DNA of 64,000 bases from Areca catechu (taxonomy: Eukaryota; Streptophyta; Magnoliopsida; Arecales; Arecaceae), in NCBI GenBank assembly GCA_021397845.1, contig CM038039.1:6565731-6629730 (forward strand), in the 5' to 3' direction. This document shows positions 10,111-21,975 of the stretch, piece after piece. How positions within the stretch are numbered: position 1 is the first letter of the stretch; the number at the start of each line of letters is the position of its first letter. A program made the position numbers and the translations under genes. The notes beneath the pieces were generated by a model that was given only the letters and a program-made list of their open reading frames with translations, was not told where the DNA came from and made no database searches.

Positions 10111-11193
10111 AAAATCAACACATATATAGGTCATCAAGAAAAGGTAAATTTATAGATAATCTTAGTAGAGATATGAAAATGTATTCTTTAAAAAAATCAA
10201 AGGTAATGGCGAGAATCTCCTGCACTAAGCCTGCCTCTGTTTTTTTAAAAGCAATTTTATGAAGCCATGGAGAGAAGAAACAACTCCAATTCTCATGGTT
10301 GTTCGGTAGGCCAGATAATATAAACATAAGATGAATGCACGTCTCTTGCATATGTCATTGGGACTTGAATTGTTTTTGACTAAATAGCATCACCGTGATC
10401 TGACAAGAATTTTCATTACATTTCACCGTTGCCCGGCTACTTTTTAAAACATGAGAGAATTTAGACAAAACAAGGGAGGAAGAGGCACTAGCTACCCCAA
10501 AAGTTCACCTACCTGGTGGCCAGGTGGGAACCCCAAAGTCCAGACAAAACTTGGTTGGTTCTCTGATTGCAATCGTTTGCAATTTATAGTCCATCCGAAT
10601 TGAACGTATCCTAGATATTGCGAGATCGAAAAGAAAGAATAAATTAGGGGGTGGGGGGCGCATGTGGGAAGGGCCAAGCCTTGCTCTCTCTGATGTGACT
10701 CAGGAGTCAACGACAAGCCTAATCTATACCAAATCCAAGCCTAAAAATGGCCAGCCGGTGAACTTAATCAAAATACTGTTTTGGTTTTGATATAAAATCA
10801 AACTCGACTTCATCAGAACTAAAACTTAAAGAACTTCATGAGACTCGGAAGATTTAATCAATATATTTCAGATGAAATTTGACCTCCTTAAGCTAGATCA
10901 AAAATGACATTATCAAATAATTTTCAACACAGGTCGCACGCTGCTGCCCTGTCTTTTTATAGGTCTTAAATAAGTAATAGATACATTCATTAATCTAGAA
11001 CTTTATGGATCAACAACAAAGAGAGCCCTCAGAGTGTAAGTAGAGATTATTAATTCCATTTAAACATCAATGGCCAAGAGCTAGCCAAGTAAAGAACCAC
11101 CGGAAGCCTCAAAAGTAATAAATTATTATATTGGCAATTAGATTATTACATCCACGGTCAAAGTCGTAAACCCTGTTGGACTTAACAGTGTTA
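10040..11193. other. 3' flank of methyltransferase gene A, no gene seen
   Basis: AT-rich unique-looking sequence. It has an (AT)n run at about 10069-10106. Just downstream of the gene A stop (minus strand) are AATAAT-like motifs near 11110-11150 that could serve as poly(A) signals. I see no convincing reading frame, and short open frames here match nothing I know. Confidence 0.5.
10069..10106. repeat. (AT)n microsatellite
   Basis: An uninterrupted run of about 19 AT dinucleotides. A shorter (AT)n lies at about 11889-11914. Confidence 0.95.
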
Positions 11194-11825
11194 TTAGTCT
11201 TCCAACTTCGGCGTGCCTGCAAGCATGAAGGCCTTGTAAGAGACCCTCCTAACAAGCGAAGAACCGCCCCAAGCAGTCTCCAGCTCCTTGACCACTCCTC
11301 CGGATAACAAATCCACTCCTCGCTCCTTGGCGGTGGTCACAGCAGACCAGGACTTCAACACGCCCAGAAAGGATTCGAAAGACAAGTCCTGTTCCATGTC
11401 AAGCTCCAAAGGATCGCCTTCGGACCCCAAACCAATGCTTTTGAACGGGAACGGAAGATTCCTGTATCCATCGATGACATATCGAGCTCGAGGGTCCCAG
11501 AATGGAAGAGTAGTGTCGAGGAAGCGCTTCGCAGCATCTTCTATAGGGCCGATTCTGTAGTTGTAGCCCCAAACGGCAATCACTCCTCCAGGCTTTCTTA
11601 AGACGCGGTTGACGAGAGAGTAGAAGCTTGGGAGGTCAAACCAGTGAACGGCCTCGGCCACGGTCACCAGGTCCACGGAGCCCTCACCCCGAGCACCGAC
11701 GCAAGGTCTGTCTCTCGAGCGGAGAGGGGCGTGTGTACGTATTGGACCTTTGAATGGGGGATGGCGCGTTTCAGCTGGGCCTCGCTGACATCCGTGGCGA
11801 TCACGTGCTCGTAATGCTCGGCCAC
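11194..11825 (-). pseudogene. Methyltransferase A, terminal exon (one frameshift)
   Basis: Encodes the C-terminal three quarters of a class I SAM-dependent methyltransferase of the small plant 'putative methyltransferase' family (Methyltransf_11 type, usually about 260 residues). The substrate is unknown. It starts at a splice acceptor (GCATGCAG before GTGGCCGAG) with VAEHYEHVIATDVSEAQLKR, which includes the acidic motif II. After a one-base loss in a G run (plus-strand CCCC at 11687-11690) it continues as VDLVTVAEAVHWFDLP and NRVLRKPGGVIAVWGYNY. It ends LAGTPKLED-stop, with GC-rich third positions. Copy C keeps the extra base here (MLGGEGSVD). With exon 1 the product would be about 260 residues. 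If the missing base is a sequence error, the gene is intact. Confidence 0.8.
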
Positions 11826-12137
11826 CTGCATGCTCTCATGCCACGCTCATGGTTACTTGCCTAACTTTGATGGAGGTTGTGATTCGGGAAATATATATAT
11901 ATATATATATATATAAGATTTTTATTAAAGAGGGGGCATCAATCTGATAGTGCACAACAAATTCGATGTGATGATAATAATGCACAATGCCTATGCATCA
12001 AGTAGTCCTGTCAAATTAGATGTATACATACCGGGGCCCAAAAATATAAATTTATCTATACCATCTAAGGTTCAAGTCTATAATCTTTAATTAGATGACA
12101 GGCACAAGAATATGGTCACCGAAACAAATCTTATATA

Positions 12138-12142
12138 CATTT
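12138..12142 (+). repeat. Target-site duplication of Tat-2 (CATTT, left)
   Basis: CATTT immediately before the left LTR is repeated exactly at 23394-23398 after the right LTR. This shows a single insertion event and fixes both ends of the element. Confidence 0.9.
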
Positions 12143-12942
12143 TGTTATATCCCACCGGCTCACCGCCTGAACCAAACTGCTTCAGGGGCCCGACCGACCC
12201 ATTTCTGCTAAAGTCCATCGGCCCCTCCTGTTGAAGATCCGACGGACATTCCCAGCCGGAGACCCAATCCACTTCTACTGAGATCTGTCGGCCCCTCCTG
12301 TTGGTGACCCGACGGACGTTCCCTGCCCAGGACTGACCCGCTGGAGTAGGAGTCCAACGGCCTGTTTTTGTTGAGGTCCGGCCCACCGTTCTCCTTCGAA
12401 AGTCCAACCCACTGGAGTAGCGATCCGACGGCCCGCTCCTACTAAGATCCGGCCACTGCTCGCCTTTGGACACCCTCCTTCGAAGGACCGATTGGCCCTC
12501 TCGATCGGCATCCGACCGGCCCGCTGCAGGGTCTAGAGAAGTCCAGAAACCTCTTTTGTTGTAGCAAATTCCTGCCACATCAGCGATACCGCTCCACTAC
12601 TCCCACGACACCGTCCTGTTTGGGCGCCACGTGGCCACCCTCCAAATCCTCTTGGGGGCAAATCGGTCCTTTTAGGATTCCTCCCTAATGGATTTTGGAC
12701 TGTTCCGCGCCTATATAAAGTGCCTGAGGGATTCCGTTTTGAGCTAAGTACACTCTTCCCTTTCAATACACTACTCCTCTGATTCCTCCATTATGTTGTC
12801 TTCAAGCTCCTACTAACTTATGCATCGGAGTGTCCCCCGCCGGAACACCACCGGCGCCTTTGGGACATTATTGCAGGTCGACTGAGCGATAAGAACTCCA
12901 GCACAACAGACCAAGCCCGGTCCAGGAGAAGTCACTACAATA
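12143..12942 (+). repeat. 5' LTR of Tat-2
   Basis: Begins TGTTATATCCCACCGG and ends ACTACAATA, where the right copy has GCTGCAACA. A TATA box, CTATATAAAG, lies at 12711-12720 in the same place as in the right LTR. The 5' part is rich in short GC-rich near-repeats (GATCCGACGGAC, CTGGAGTAG). Confidence 0.92.
12712..12720 (+). promoter_or_regulatory. TATA box in the Tat-2 5' LTR
   Basis: TATATAAAG follows the GC-rich stretch CCGCGCC. The equivalent in the 3' LTR is TATATAAGG at 23163-23171. The position, about 220 bp before the LTR end, suits the element promoter with transcription into gag. Confidence 0.6.
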
Positions 12943-12960
12943 GATTGGCGCTAGAGGAAG
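12943..12960 (+). promoter_or_regulatory. Primer-binding region of Tat-2
   Basis: GATTGGCGCTAGAGGAAG begins right after the LTR. It is conserved with Tat-1. The TTGGCGC core is common at primer sites of plant gypsy elements. The tRNA was not identified. Confidence 0.65.
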
Positions 12961-13004
12961 GGGACCCTTCTCTAAAAGGAGGAATCCATCTGCTCAGCCA
13001 AACA

Positions 13005-14500
13005 ATGGCTAAGGGAAGAGCCCAGAACACCTCTACCAGAGGCGGTCTTTCCCTGCCTAGGTCCGAAAGACCTCCCAGGGAAAACAACGTCGCCGCCACC
13101 ACCGTTATCACTGAGCCCACCATTACTCTAGGGTTACAACAGTTCCAGATGCTGATGAACCGCATTGACACCCTCACTGTTGCGGTTCAGCATTTCCAAG
13201 AGGCGGCTGATGACCGACAGCAACTGCCTGCTGCTTCCTGCACTAACCATTCAACTGCCGCTGAGGGAAGCCGACAGCCGGAGGTCCCTCAGCATTGCTC
13301 TCACGTCGTTGTGGAGCCCCGAAGGTCCTTAGGCGCTCGCGCCGACGACAAGAGGGCGAGATCTACCTCGCCCTCCTACGCTGAATCCATCCCTGCTGGT
13401 GTTCGGCCTACTGCCGAACTCCTGAGAGACTACACCAGCAAGATTCTGCGCATGGAGGAGCGCATTGCTGAAATTGTTCACCAGCAGAAGGCCGAAGGGG
13501 GGCAGGTATATGATTCCCGCTCACCGTTCTTTGATGAGATTCTAGTGGAGACGATTCTCCGCCACTTCAAAATCCCTCAGTGGACCCTTACGACGGCACC
13601 ACAGACCCGCTGGACCATCTGGGCACCTACAAAGCCCATATGATGGTACAGGACGCCTCCGACACCCTCCACTGCATTGCCTTCCCTGCCACCCTCAAGA
13701 AGGCCGCCCGGATGTGGTTCTCCATCATCCGGCGAGGTACGATCCACTCTTTTCCTTAGCTTGAAAACCTTTTTCTTTCCCATTTCAGGACCTGCAATTG
13801 AACCCCGAGGAACACCGACTGCCTCTTCCTCGTACTGCAAAATGAGGGAGAGACTCTCCGGGATTTCATGGCCCGTTTCAACTTAGCGGCCATGGAGATC
13901 CTGGACCTAAATGAAGACGTGGCTATGTCGGCCTTCAAGTGAGGGCTCCGCTCGTTCAGGCTTACTTTCTCCCTGGACAAGAGATTTCCGACAAGCTACA
14001 ATGAGCTGCTGGCCAGGGCATAGAAATATGCCCTGGTGGAAGAGCAAGCGGCCAGTCATCGCCAAGCAGAGGGAAGGCCGACCTCCAAGAAGCAGAGCGA
14101 CAAGGCTCCCGAAGTCCGACCCCCGAACGACAGCCACTGGTCGGCCCAACGCCGAAGTTCGAAGCCAAAAGACTTTCCTAGGAGGTTCAAGACCTACGCA
14201 CCCCTCTCCCTTCCAAGGGAGAAGATCCTCTTGGAGATCGAGAATGAGACCTTCCTTCAGAGGCCTCGACCAATGAGGGGCCCTTCTGCATCCAGAAATA
14301 GAGATAAATTTTGTCAGTTCCATAAGGACCATGGGCACAGCACTGAAGAGTGCCTGCAGCTGAAGGATGCTATTGAAGACCTCATCTAGAGAGGGTACCT
14401 GTACAAATATGTCCGACCCCATCGGGATCGGGATGAGGCCTTAACTGCCAGAAACCCTCCAAAGGAGGCGAAGCTTCCTAATCAATGGCCGACCCGGGGG
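13005..14500 (+). pseudogene. gag of Tat-2
   Basis: The start is the Met at 13005 (MAKGRAQNTSTRGG). An open run to about 13580 ends in a one-base deletion at FKIPQ (Tat-1 has FKISQVDTYGG at this point). The Gag core then continues in another frame (PLDHLGTYKAHMMVQDASD-like, 13590-13750) to a TAG at about 13757. The C-terminal part at 14036-14389 holds CQFHKDHGHSTEEC, the C-x2-H-x4-H-x4-C knuckle, and ends at a TAG at 14387 where Tat-1 has Arg. Gag would form the particle. It is broken here by at least one frameshift and two stops. Confidence 0.82.
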
Positions 14501-14509
14501 GATGTCGGC

Positions 14510-15085
14510 ATGCTGCATCGACGGTCCGATTTGAGCTATGAAGATGGTCCATACATCGTCAAGAGGCCGAGGGGCTCCAATGCCATCACCTTCTCCGATG
14601 AGGACCTCCTGGAGTCCCATGTTTTTGAAAATGATCCTGTAGTCATGTCGGCAGTAATTGCCAATTACGATGTAAAAAAGATACTTATAGATAATGGAAG
14701 CTCCAAGGAAGTATTACTGTATGATGCTTTTGTAAGAATGAAATTATCTCGATCGATGCTGCAAGAATCCCCTATACCGCTGACAGGTTTCTAGGGGAAT
14801 TCTGTCGGAGTTGAGAGGAAAATAGTCCTCCCCGTGACGATCGGGATGGAGCTTTTCCAAAAAACTCTTCCCATCAACTTTGTGGTCGTCCATACGACTT
14901 TAGCTTATAATGCCATTTCGGGCCAACCGGTCCTCAACAAGTTCCGGGCCATTGTATCAACTTATCACATGTTGACAAAGTTTCCAACCAAGAACGAGAT
15001 CGGAGTTATGAGGAGAGATCGTCGGATGGCCAGACAGTGCTTAACTATTCTAAATCAGCAGTCACAAAGCCATCCTACTCTGTAA
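14510..15085 (+). pseudogene. Aspartic protease of Tat-2
   Basis: 14510-14794 is open and contains SAVIANYDVKKILIDNGSS, with the Asp-Asn-Gly active-site motif, and EVLLYDAFVRMKL. A TAG at about 14792 (GF-stop) breaks it. The same fold continues at 14834-15085 (MELFQKTLPINFVVV, YNAISGQPVLNKFRAIVSTYHML), which includes the second half with its hydrophobic core. It would mature the polyprotein. It is inactive as one piece. Confidence 0.8.
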
Positions 15086-15119
15086 TAGCTTGACCCGAGG
15101 GCCGAAGCCGACGGTCATG

Positions 15120-16137
15120 TCAGCCAGATGAAAAAATCCTGTTTGTCCCCCTTCGAGAAGATGACCCGACCAAAGTCCTCCAGATTGGAAGCTCCCTCAG
15201 CAAAGATATCAAGTCAAAGCTGATCAACTTCCTGAGAAGTAATGCCGATGTTTTTGCTTGGTCGGCATCGGACATGCCGAGTATACCATCGGATGTCATC
15301 ACTCGTCGGCTCAAGGTGGATCCGACCTACAGGCCCATCCGGCAGAAAAAGAGGAGCTTCGTTGTCGAAAGGCAGAGAGCTATCGACGAAGAAGTAAAGA
15401 AGCTCTCTGATGCTGGCTTCATCGAAGAAGTTCACTACCTTGGATGGCTAGCGAATGTTGTTATGGTGAAAAAGGCTAACGGGAAGTGGAGGATCTGTGT
15501 AGAATACACCGACCTCAACAAGGCTTGTCTGAAGGATAGCTTCCCCCTGCCAAAGATTGATCAACTGGTGGATGCTACGGCCGGCCACCAGCTTCTCAGC
15601 TTCATGGATGCCTTCTCCGGCTATAACCAAATTAGGATGCACCCGAAGGATGAGAAAAAGATGGCCTTTGTCATCGACAAAGGTCTATACTGCTACAAGA
15701 TGATGCCCTTCGGCTTGAAGAACGTCGATGCCACCTTCCAAAGGCTGATCAACCGAGTCTTCAAAAGGCAACTAGGGAGAAATATGGAGGCTTACGTTGA
15801 TGATATGATAGTTAAGAGCCTCCATAGGGCCAACCACATCAAGGACTTGCAGGAATCCTTCGACGTACTTAGACGTCATCGAATGAAGCTGAATACTTCA
15901 AAGTGTACTTTCGGGGTGACTTCCGACAAGTTCCTTGGCTTTTTGGTTACACAGAGAGGAATTGAAGTTAACCCTAATAAGATAAGGGTTGTAATTGAAT
16001 TGGCACATCCGACCAACAAGAAGCAGATACAAGAGCTCACTGGCCGGATTGACTCTCTCAGTCGCTTCATCTCCTGTTCAGCTGAAAAGTCCTTGCCATT
16101 CTTCAAGACCCTGCACCAGTCTGAAGGCTTCATTTAG
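15120..16137 (+). pseudogene. Reverse transcriptase of Tat-2
   Basis: From 15274 an 287-residue open run carries WRICVEYTDLNKACLKDSF, MMPFGLKNVDATFQRLINRV and the active site AYVDDMIVKS, then thumb sequence to LPFFKTLHQSEGFI. It ends at a TAG (16135-16137) in the codon where homologues have Trp, so a G-to-A change is likely. The preceding linker (15120-15270) is open in the neighbouring frame. Without these breaks it would be a full RT. Confidence 0.83.
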
Positions 16138-17100
16138 ACCAACAAATGTCGGTCAGCTTTCGAAGCCCTGAAAGATTATTTGAAGAATCCCCCATTGCTG
16201 GCCAAACCGACGGAGGGGGAGCCTTTGTATCTCTACCTGTCGGCCTCGGACGAGGTGATCGGCTCCGTCCTCATGTGAGTCGGAGGTGACTGTCAGCAGA
16301 AGCCCATCTATTACACCAGCAAAGTCTTCCACGATGCTGAAACAAGGTATCCAAAAATGCAGAAGCTGGTTTATTCCTTGGTCATATTGGCTAAGCGGCT
16401 CCGACCGTACTTCCAGGTGCATCCTATTGTGGTAAAGATCGACCAGCCTCTTAAGGTAGTCCTTCGGAGTCCGGACACATCTGGTCGGCTCGCCAAGTGG
16501 GCTATCAAATTGGGCGAGTTCGACATCTCTTTCCAGTCACGGTCTGCTTTGAAGGCCCAGGTAATTGCTGACTTCATTACAAAATGCACCTGGAAGCAAG
16601 AGACGTCCCCTCAAACGGCTGAAGCACATGAAGTTGACCCCATAGATGGAGCCGCCGGACTAGCTTGGACCCTCCACGTGGATGGGGCGTCCAACCTCAC
16701 GGGCTGTAGGGCTGGCCTGATTCTGGCCAACCCCGACGGAGAAAGCTTGGAGTATGCACTCTATTTTTCATTTCAGGTGTCAAATAATCAAGCGAAGTAC
16801 GAAGCCCTCCTTGCAGGATTGCGAATCGCCAATAAACTGGGCATCAGCTGAGTGAGAGCCTTCTCCGACTCCCAACTGGTGGTCAATCAGGTCAAGGGTG
16901 AATTTGAAGCAAGGGACCCAACCCTGGCCAAATATCTGAACAAGGTACAAAACCTCATCTCTCGGCTCAAATTCTTTGAAATCCTCCATATACCTTGTAT
17001 GTAGAACTCTCGGGCGGATGCTTTGTCATGATTAGCTACGACGGTCACCAGTACCTCTGACCGAACTTTCGTGGAGCACTTGCAACACCCAAGTATTAGT
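16138..17100 (+). pseudogene. RT connection and RNase H of Tat-2
   Basis: After the stop, the thumb/connection continues (CRSAFEALKDYLKNPPLLAK) to a TGA at 16276, where CGA (Arg) is expected. 16357-16851 is open and includes AWTLHVDGASNLTGCRAGLI (first RNase H Asp) and NNQAKYEALLAGLRIA (Glu position, partly changed). It ends with a TGA. The last RNase H piece, with FSDSQLVVNQVKGEFEARD (Asp), runs to about 16985. Further TGA/TAG codons at about 17028 and 17143 fit C-to-T changes. Confidence 0.75.
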
Positions 17101-17145
17101 GAAGAGCCGATTGAGATCAACCAAGTTGAGTGGGAAGCTTCATAG

Positions 17146-18373
17146 TTGGATCTGATCCTCACCTTTCTTGTCGGAGGGACTCTGCTAGAGGATCCGACCG
17201 AAGCCAAGCAGATATGCTGGACAACTTCAAAGTTCATCGTCCTCGACGGCGCCCTCTACAAGCGGTCATTTTCACATCCTCTATTAAAGTGTTTAGGACT
17301 GACCGATGCCGATTATGCCCTAAGAGAAGTTCATGAAGGCATCTGTGGCGATCATCTTGGAGGAAGGTCATTAGTATATAAGATAATCCGACAGGGATAC
17401 TACTTGCCCACAATCCAAAAGGACGCGTCGGACTTTGTCCGAAGGTGCGACGCGTGTCAGGTATTCTAATATTCAAAGGAGGCCTGCCAGCTAGCTAACT
17501 CCAATCACCGCGCCATGGCCATTCGCATAGTGGGGGATGGATATCCTCGGACCCTTCCCTCCGACATCCGGCCAGCGGAAGTTTCTCATAGTGGCCATTG
17601 ATTACTTCACCAAGTGGGTGGAGGCCGAACTACTGGCATAAATCATTGAGACCAAGGCGAAAAACTTTATCCGGAACTGCATCATCTTTCGATTCAGCAT
17701 CCCACAGACAATCATCACCGATAATAGAAGGCAGTTCGACAATCCAAAATTCCGGGACTTCTGCCAACAATATCACATCTCCCATCAGCTTACTTCGGTC
17801 GGACACCCCCAGTCCAATAGGGAAGCTGAGGTCACTAAGCGGACAATCCTGCATGGACTGAAGACCCGTTTGAACGAAGCCAAAGGGCTTTGGGTAGATA
17901 AACTCCATTCAGTACTTTGGGCCTATCAGACGACTGCCCGGACGGTGACTGGAGAGACTCCATTCAACCTTTCTTACGGGAGCGAGGCCGTCATCCCTGT
18001 CAAAGTTTCTTTGCAATCCTTGCGGATTGACTACTACGCCAAACCAAGTAACTCTAAGCGGAGGAGGGCTGACATAGACCTACTTGAAGAAACCAGACTC
18101 CGAACAAGCTTTAAGATGGTGACTTATCGTCAGAAGATGGCCAAATATTACAACTCCCGGGTCAAATTGCGAACTTTCCAAGTTGGAGATCTGATCTTAC
18201 GAAGGTCTGAGATTTCAAAATCGATCGAACAAGGGAAACTCTTCCCAAATTGGGAAGGCCCTTATCCAGTCGTTAAAGTAATTCGAGCCGGATCCTACCA
18301 ACTCGAACATTTGGACGGAAGGCAGATAGCGCGTCCATGGAATGTAAACAATCTCTGCAAGTACTATCAATAA
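17146..18373 (+). pseudogene. Integrase of Tat-2
   Basis: 17146-17469 has the zinc-binding N-terminus, HEGICGDHLGGRSLVYK then RRCDACQ. A stop follows at 17467-17469 and a frame change near 17530. The catalytic core lies at 17590-17865 in mixed frames (first Asp in VAIDYFTKWVEAE; second Asp in IITDN, followed by RRQFDN; Glu in NREAEVTKR). 17870-18373 is open: WAYQTTARTVTGETPFNLSY, then the C-terminal domain GDLILRRSEIS and LEHLDGRQIARPWNVNNLCK, ending at a natural stop. No chromodomain is present, as expected for Tat. Confidence 0.8.
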
Positions 18374-18392
18374 AGTCTACAATTTCCTTCAC

Positions 18393-19128
18393 AAAGGCTC
18401 TAGGGTAGCCCACTTCCGAAAGTCTGACTCCGGTCGGTAAAGGCTCTAGGGCAGCCCACTTCCAAAAGTCCAGCTCCAATCGGCAAAGGCTCTAGGGCAG
18501 CCCACTTCCAAAAGTCCGACTCTGGTCAGCAAAGGCTCCAGGGCAGCCCACTTTCGAAAGTCCAGCTCTGGTCGGCAAAGGCTCTAGGGCAGCCCACTTC
18601 CGAAAGTCCAACTCTGGTCGGCAAAGGCTCTAGGGCAGCCCACTTCCGAAAGATCGACTCCGGTCGGCGAAGGCTCTAGGGCAGCCCACTTCCGAAAGAC
18701 CGACTCCGGTCGGTAAAGGCTCTAGGGCAGCCCACTTCCGAAAGTTCGACTCCGGTCGATAAAGGCTCTAGGGCAGCCCACTTCCAAAAGATCGACTCCG
18801 GTCGGCAAAGGCTCTAGGGCAGCCAACTTCTGAAAGATTAACTCCGGTCGGCAAAGGCTCTAGGGCAGCCCACTTTCGAAAGACCGACTCCGGTCGGCAA
18901 AGGCTCTAGGGCAGCCCACTTCCGAAAGACCGACTCTGGTTGGCAAAGGCTCTATGACAGCTCACTTCCAAAAGATCGACTCCGGTCGGCAAAGGCTCTA
19001 GGACAGCCCACTTCCGAAAGTCCAACTTTGGTCAGCAAAGGCTCTAGGGCAACCCACTTCCGAAAGTCCGACTCCGGTCGGCAAAGGCTGTAGGGCAGTC
19101 CACTTCCGAAAGTTCGACTCCAGTCGGT
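18393..19128 (+). repeat. 46-bp tandem array, about 16 copies, Tat-2 3' zone
   Basis: The unit begins AAAGGCTCTAGGGCAGCCCA and continues with CTTCCGAAAGTCCGACTCCGGTCGGC. The total of 736 bp equals 16 x 46. Units differ by point changes (for example GACCGACTC against TCCGACTC). It starts about 20 bp after the integrase stop and shares its core with the Tat-1 array. Confidence 0.92.
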
Positions 19129-19665
19129 ACTATCTTTGGGTCCGGACTAGCCGACGGACCAACACTTTGGAAGAAAGATCCTAAGTAGATTGGTTCGGCC
19201 TGAGCTACAGTCCATCGCCCACCTTACTATCTTTGGAGTTCGGACTAGCTGACGGACCAATACTTTAGAAGAAAGATCCTAAGTAGATTGGTTTGGCCTG
19301 AGCTACAGTCCATCGCCCACCTCACCATCTTTGGGTTCGGACTAGCCGACGGACCAACACTTTGAAAGAAAGATCCTAAGTAGATTGGTTCGGCCTGAGA
19401 TATAGTCCATCGCCCACCTCACTATCTTTGGGTTCGGACTAGCCGACGGACCAACACTTTGGAAGAAAGATCCTGAGTAGATTGGCTCGGCCTGAGCTAC
19501 AGTCCATCGCCCACCTCACTACCTTTGGGTTCGGACTAGCCGACAGACCAATACTTGGGAAAGAAATCCTAAAAACACTTGGTTCAGCCTGATCTACTAT
19601 TCGACGTCTACTTCGCATATCCGACCGTCCGCTCAGACTAGCCGACGGGCCCATACTTAGTAAAA
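19129..19665 (+). repeat. 97-bp tandem array, 5 copies plus a decayed sixth, Tat-2
   Basis: Units start ACTATCTTTGGGTTCGGACT at 19129, 19226, 19324, 19421 and 19518 (spacing 97-98 bp) and contain TAGCCGACGGACCAA and GCCTGAGCTACAGTCCATCG. The last unit decays after about 19560, but CTAGCCGACGGGCC is still visible near 19640. Confidence 0.92.
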
Positions 19666-19793
19666 TTTTAGAAGAAGTGACTTCGGCCAGTCTTATCAAT
19701 CGACAACACAAACATGCGCAAGAAATAATGTAAAAGGTTCTATTGGATCAAAAAAGTTCTTTACAAAATGGAAGGTCGGACCTTTACAAACGT

Positions 19794-21975
19794 CTAGGTC
19801 TGACCCTCGGGAAGTATAGAGAAAATAGCTAATTCGGCTTCCTCAACTCCTCCTGGAGCTCCGACGAGAGTGGTGGCCATTCCCGCATCAGCTTCGACTT
19901 GGGCGTCCAGTCCGGCCGTCACTATGACGGCCTCAAATGGGGTCTCGACCGTACTGGTGGTCATATCCGCCGCCTCCGCACTCTCCTTTTCCATTGGCTT
20001 CAGCGGCTGAAGGAAGGAGAGATCGAGTTTTGAAAAAGTAGCACCAACCTTCTCCAAGCACTCTTCATATCCGTAATCGAAGCAATCTGTGTCGGCCTCG
20101 TTCATCTCCTCTATAAAGTCTTCGGAGGCTTTGTACTCCACCATGGCTCTTTCGGTTGCCGTCTTCGGTAGCTCCTGGGTCGTCTTCAGCAGACCCTTGT
20201 ACCGCTCCGCCACCGTCTAGTGACCCCTTAAGCACGTTTCATATTTGGCCAGATGCCCCTCCTCCTCGGGCAGCCGGCGGGTCAGGGCCTTGACCTTTCA
20301 CTTTTTACTCCTCAGCCTCGCCTCCCTGTCGGCCTCCCTAGCCCGCGAGTCTTCAATCTACTTCCTTTGAGCCTCTGACTCGGCCCGCAGGGCCGACATC
20401 TCTCCTTCGACAGCCCAAAGACAAGTCAGCTCCACCCTGGCAGCTGTCAGTGCCACCCACGTGGTGTCCCTCGTCGCCTCCGCTGCCTCTGCTCTCTTGG
20501 TCAAGTGCTCCTTCAGATGGAGCAACTCACCCAAGCCGTCATCTACCAGCAACGTGTCCCGGAGGAGCTGCCGACAGATACACAGTTAGAAGATTATAAA
20601 CAATAAAGTAAGGGCTGAAGGCTCAAATCCGAAACTCACCCCCAACAAGTGATGAAGAAAACTCCTGACAGCCTCGTTCACTGACTGTCCATCGACACCG
20701 ATAACAGCCCTCTGGAGCTGCTCTTTGACCTGTTCGGCGTCATGGATAGCTTGCCACCTCTGGCGGTCTCCATCATCGCCGACGTCGTCGACCCTCCCCT
20801 CGACGGCCGATGGCCCTTCAGCTACCTATTTTTCCTGGACCGCCAGGGAAGTCTCCTCCATCAGCTCTAGTGGCGGAGAAGATGGAGTCACCTCCACCTC
20901 GATCGATGCCGGGAGTCCCTTCCCTACCCAGGCGGCTGATTGACTGACCGACGATGAACGCTCCGGTGCCATCGCCTTTCGGCGATCTGCCAATGGAATG
21001 TTATCATCTGACTCCACTAACACTATTATAGTGGACGGTTCTTCCGTCCGTCGCTTCATCGGCTTCTTGGATGCCGGCTCTGCCGCCCGCTGCCTCTTCG
21101 ACTCCTGAGGTGTCGGTTCAGAAATGCTAACGGCCATCCTCTGTGCCAACCGTGCTGAAAGGATCGCCCAATCTTGCTTCATTTTGCCGCCTGCCAGAAA
21201 ACAAGGCTAGAGTCGGTAACAGCACCAAAACTAACAAAGAAAAAAGAAAGAACAGTAGGTCCCTCTCAACGGCCTCCATCCTACCCAGCATCCGATGTTG
21301 GCTGATTCCAGCCTGATGGAGACTCTCCTCGTAGAGCAGGAAGCCGACAAACTTCGAGTCCTCGCCGTTCAATATATGGAAGTCGGCCTCATCGGCCCTT
21401 GATACCTTCCTTCCATTCATGGCATTCGGCCTCGGCTCTCTCCATGCCGATTCAAAGCCCCACGGCTCTAGGCTATCTACGAAAAAATATTGAGACTTCC
21501 ATCCGTGGATGGTAGATGGAAGCCCCCCTAATATCTTCCGACCAAGACGGGGACTGAACATCCACCATTCTTGACTTCGGAAGTCCTGTTTTAAAAGAAA
21601 AAAGTTAGAAAATAACAACGGCCTTGGCTCGATGTCGGCCTCCCGACAAAGAACCACGAAAGCACAAATCACCCGAATACTATTCGGGGTCAGTTGGGAT
21701 GGTATAATCCTATACAGATTGAAAATCTGGATAAAAAAGTTATGGAGTGGAAATCGGAGGCCGGCCTTCAAATGATCCTCGTATATGGGAAGGGCACCTA
21801 TGTTTAATGGGCCGTTCTCCCTACCCTCATGGCTGGGAATGGTCAAGTGCAAGGTGGAAGGGATGCCGTAAACAATCCTAAGACTCTCCACCCTCTCCCG
21901 GGTCATGGTCAAAGGGATGTCGTACGGGCCTGGTTCTCTGTTCCCACGAGCCGAACTCCAACTCCCAGAAGCCAT
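19794..21975 (-). CDS. Antisense gene of Tat-2 (spliced, gypsy-type transposon-like N-terminus, coiled-coil C-terminus)
   Basis: Start at MASGSWSSARG (21975). Exon 1 (21975-21285) encodes MTRERVESLRIVYGIPSTLH, YEDHLKAGLRFPLHNFFIQI, RIIPSQLTPNSIRVICAFV and SQEWWMFSPR. This pattern resembles the Pfam 'putative gypsy type transposon' family (Transposase_28). A 94-bp intron (21284-21191, GTAGG...GGCAG) joins MLG to GKMKQDWAILSARLAQRM. Exon 2 (21190-20826) is basic and then acidic, ending in a TAG. Downstream, 20552-20358 (Ala/Glu-rich, coiled-coil-like) and 20213-19794 (YKASEDFIEEMNEADTDCFD) look like further exons or parts separated by stops. The function is unknown. It is antisense to the retroelement and has its own TATA box. 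Confidence 0.65.

Noticed and set aside
18393..19665. CRISPR-like regular repeats
   Set aside because: Units are directly adjacent with no unique spacers, and the genome is a plant. These are tandem repeats of a retroelement.
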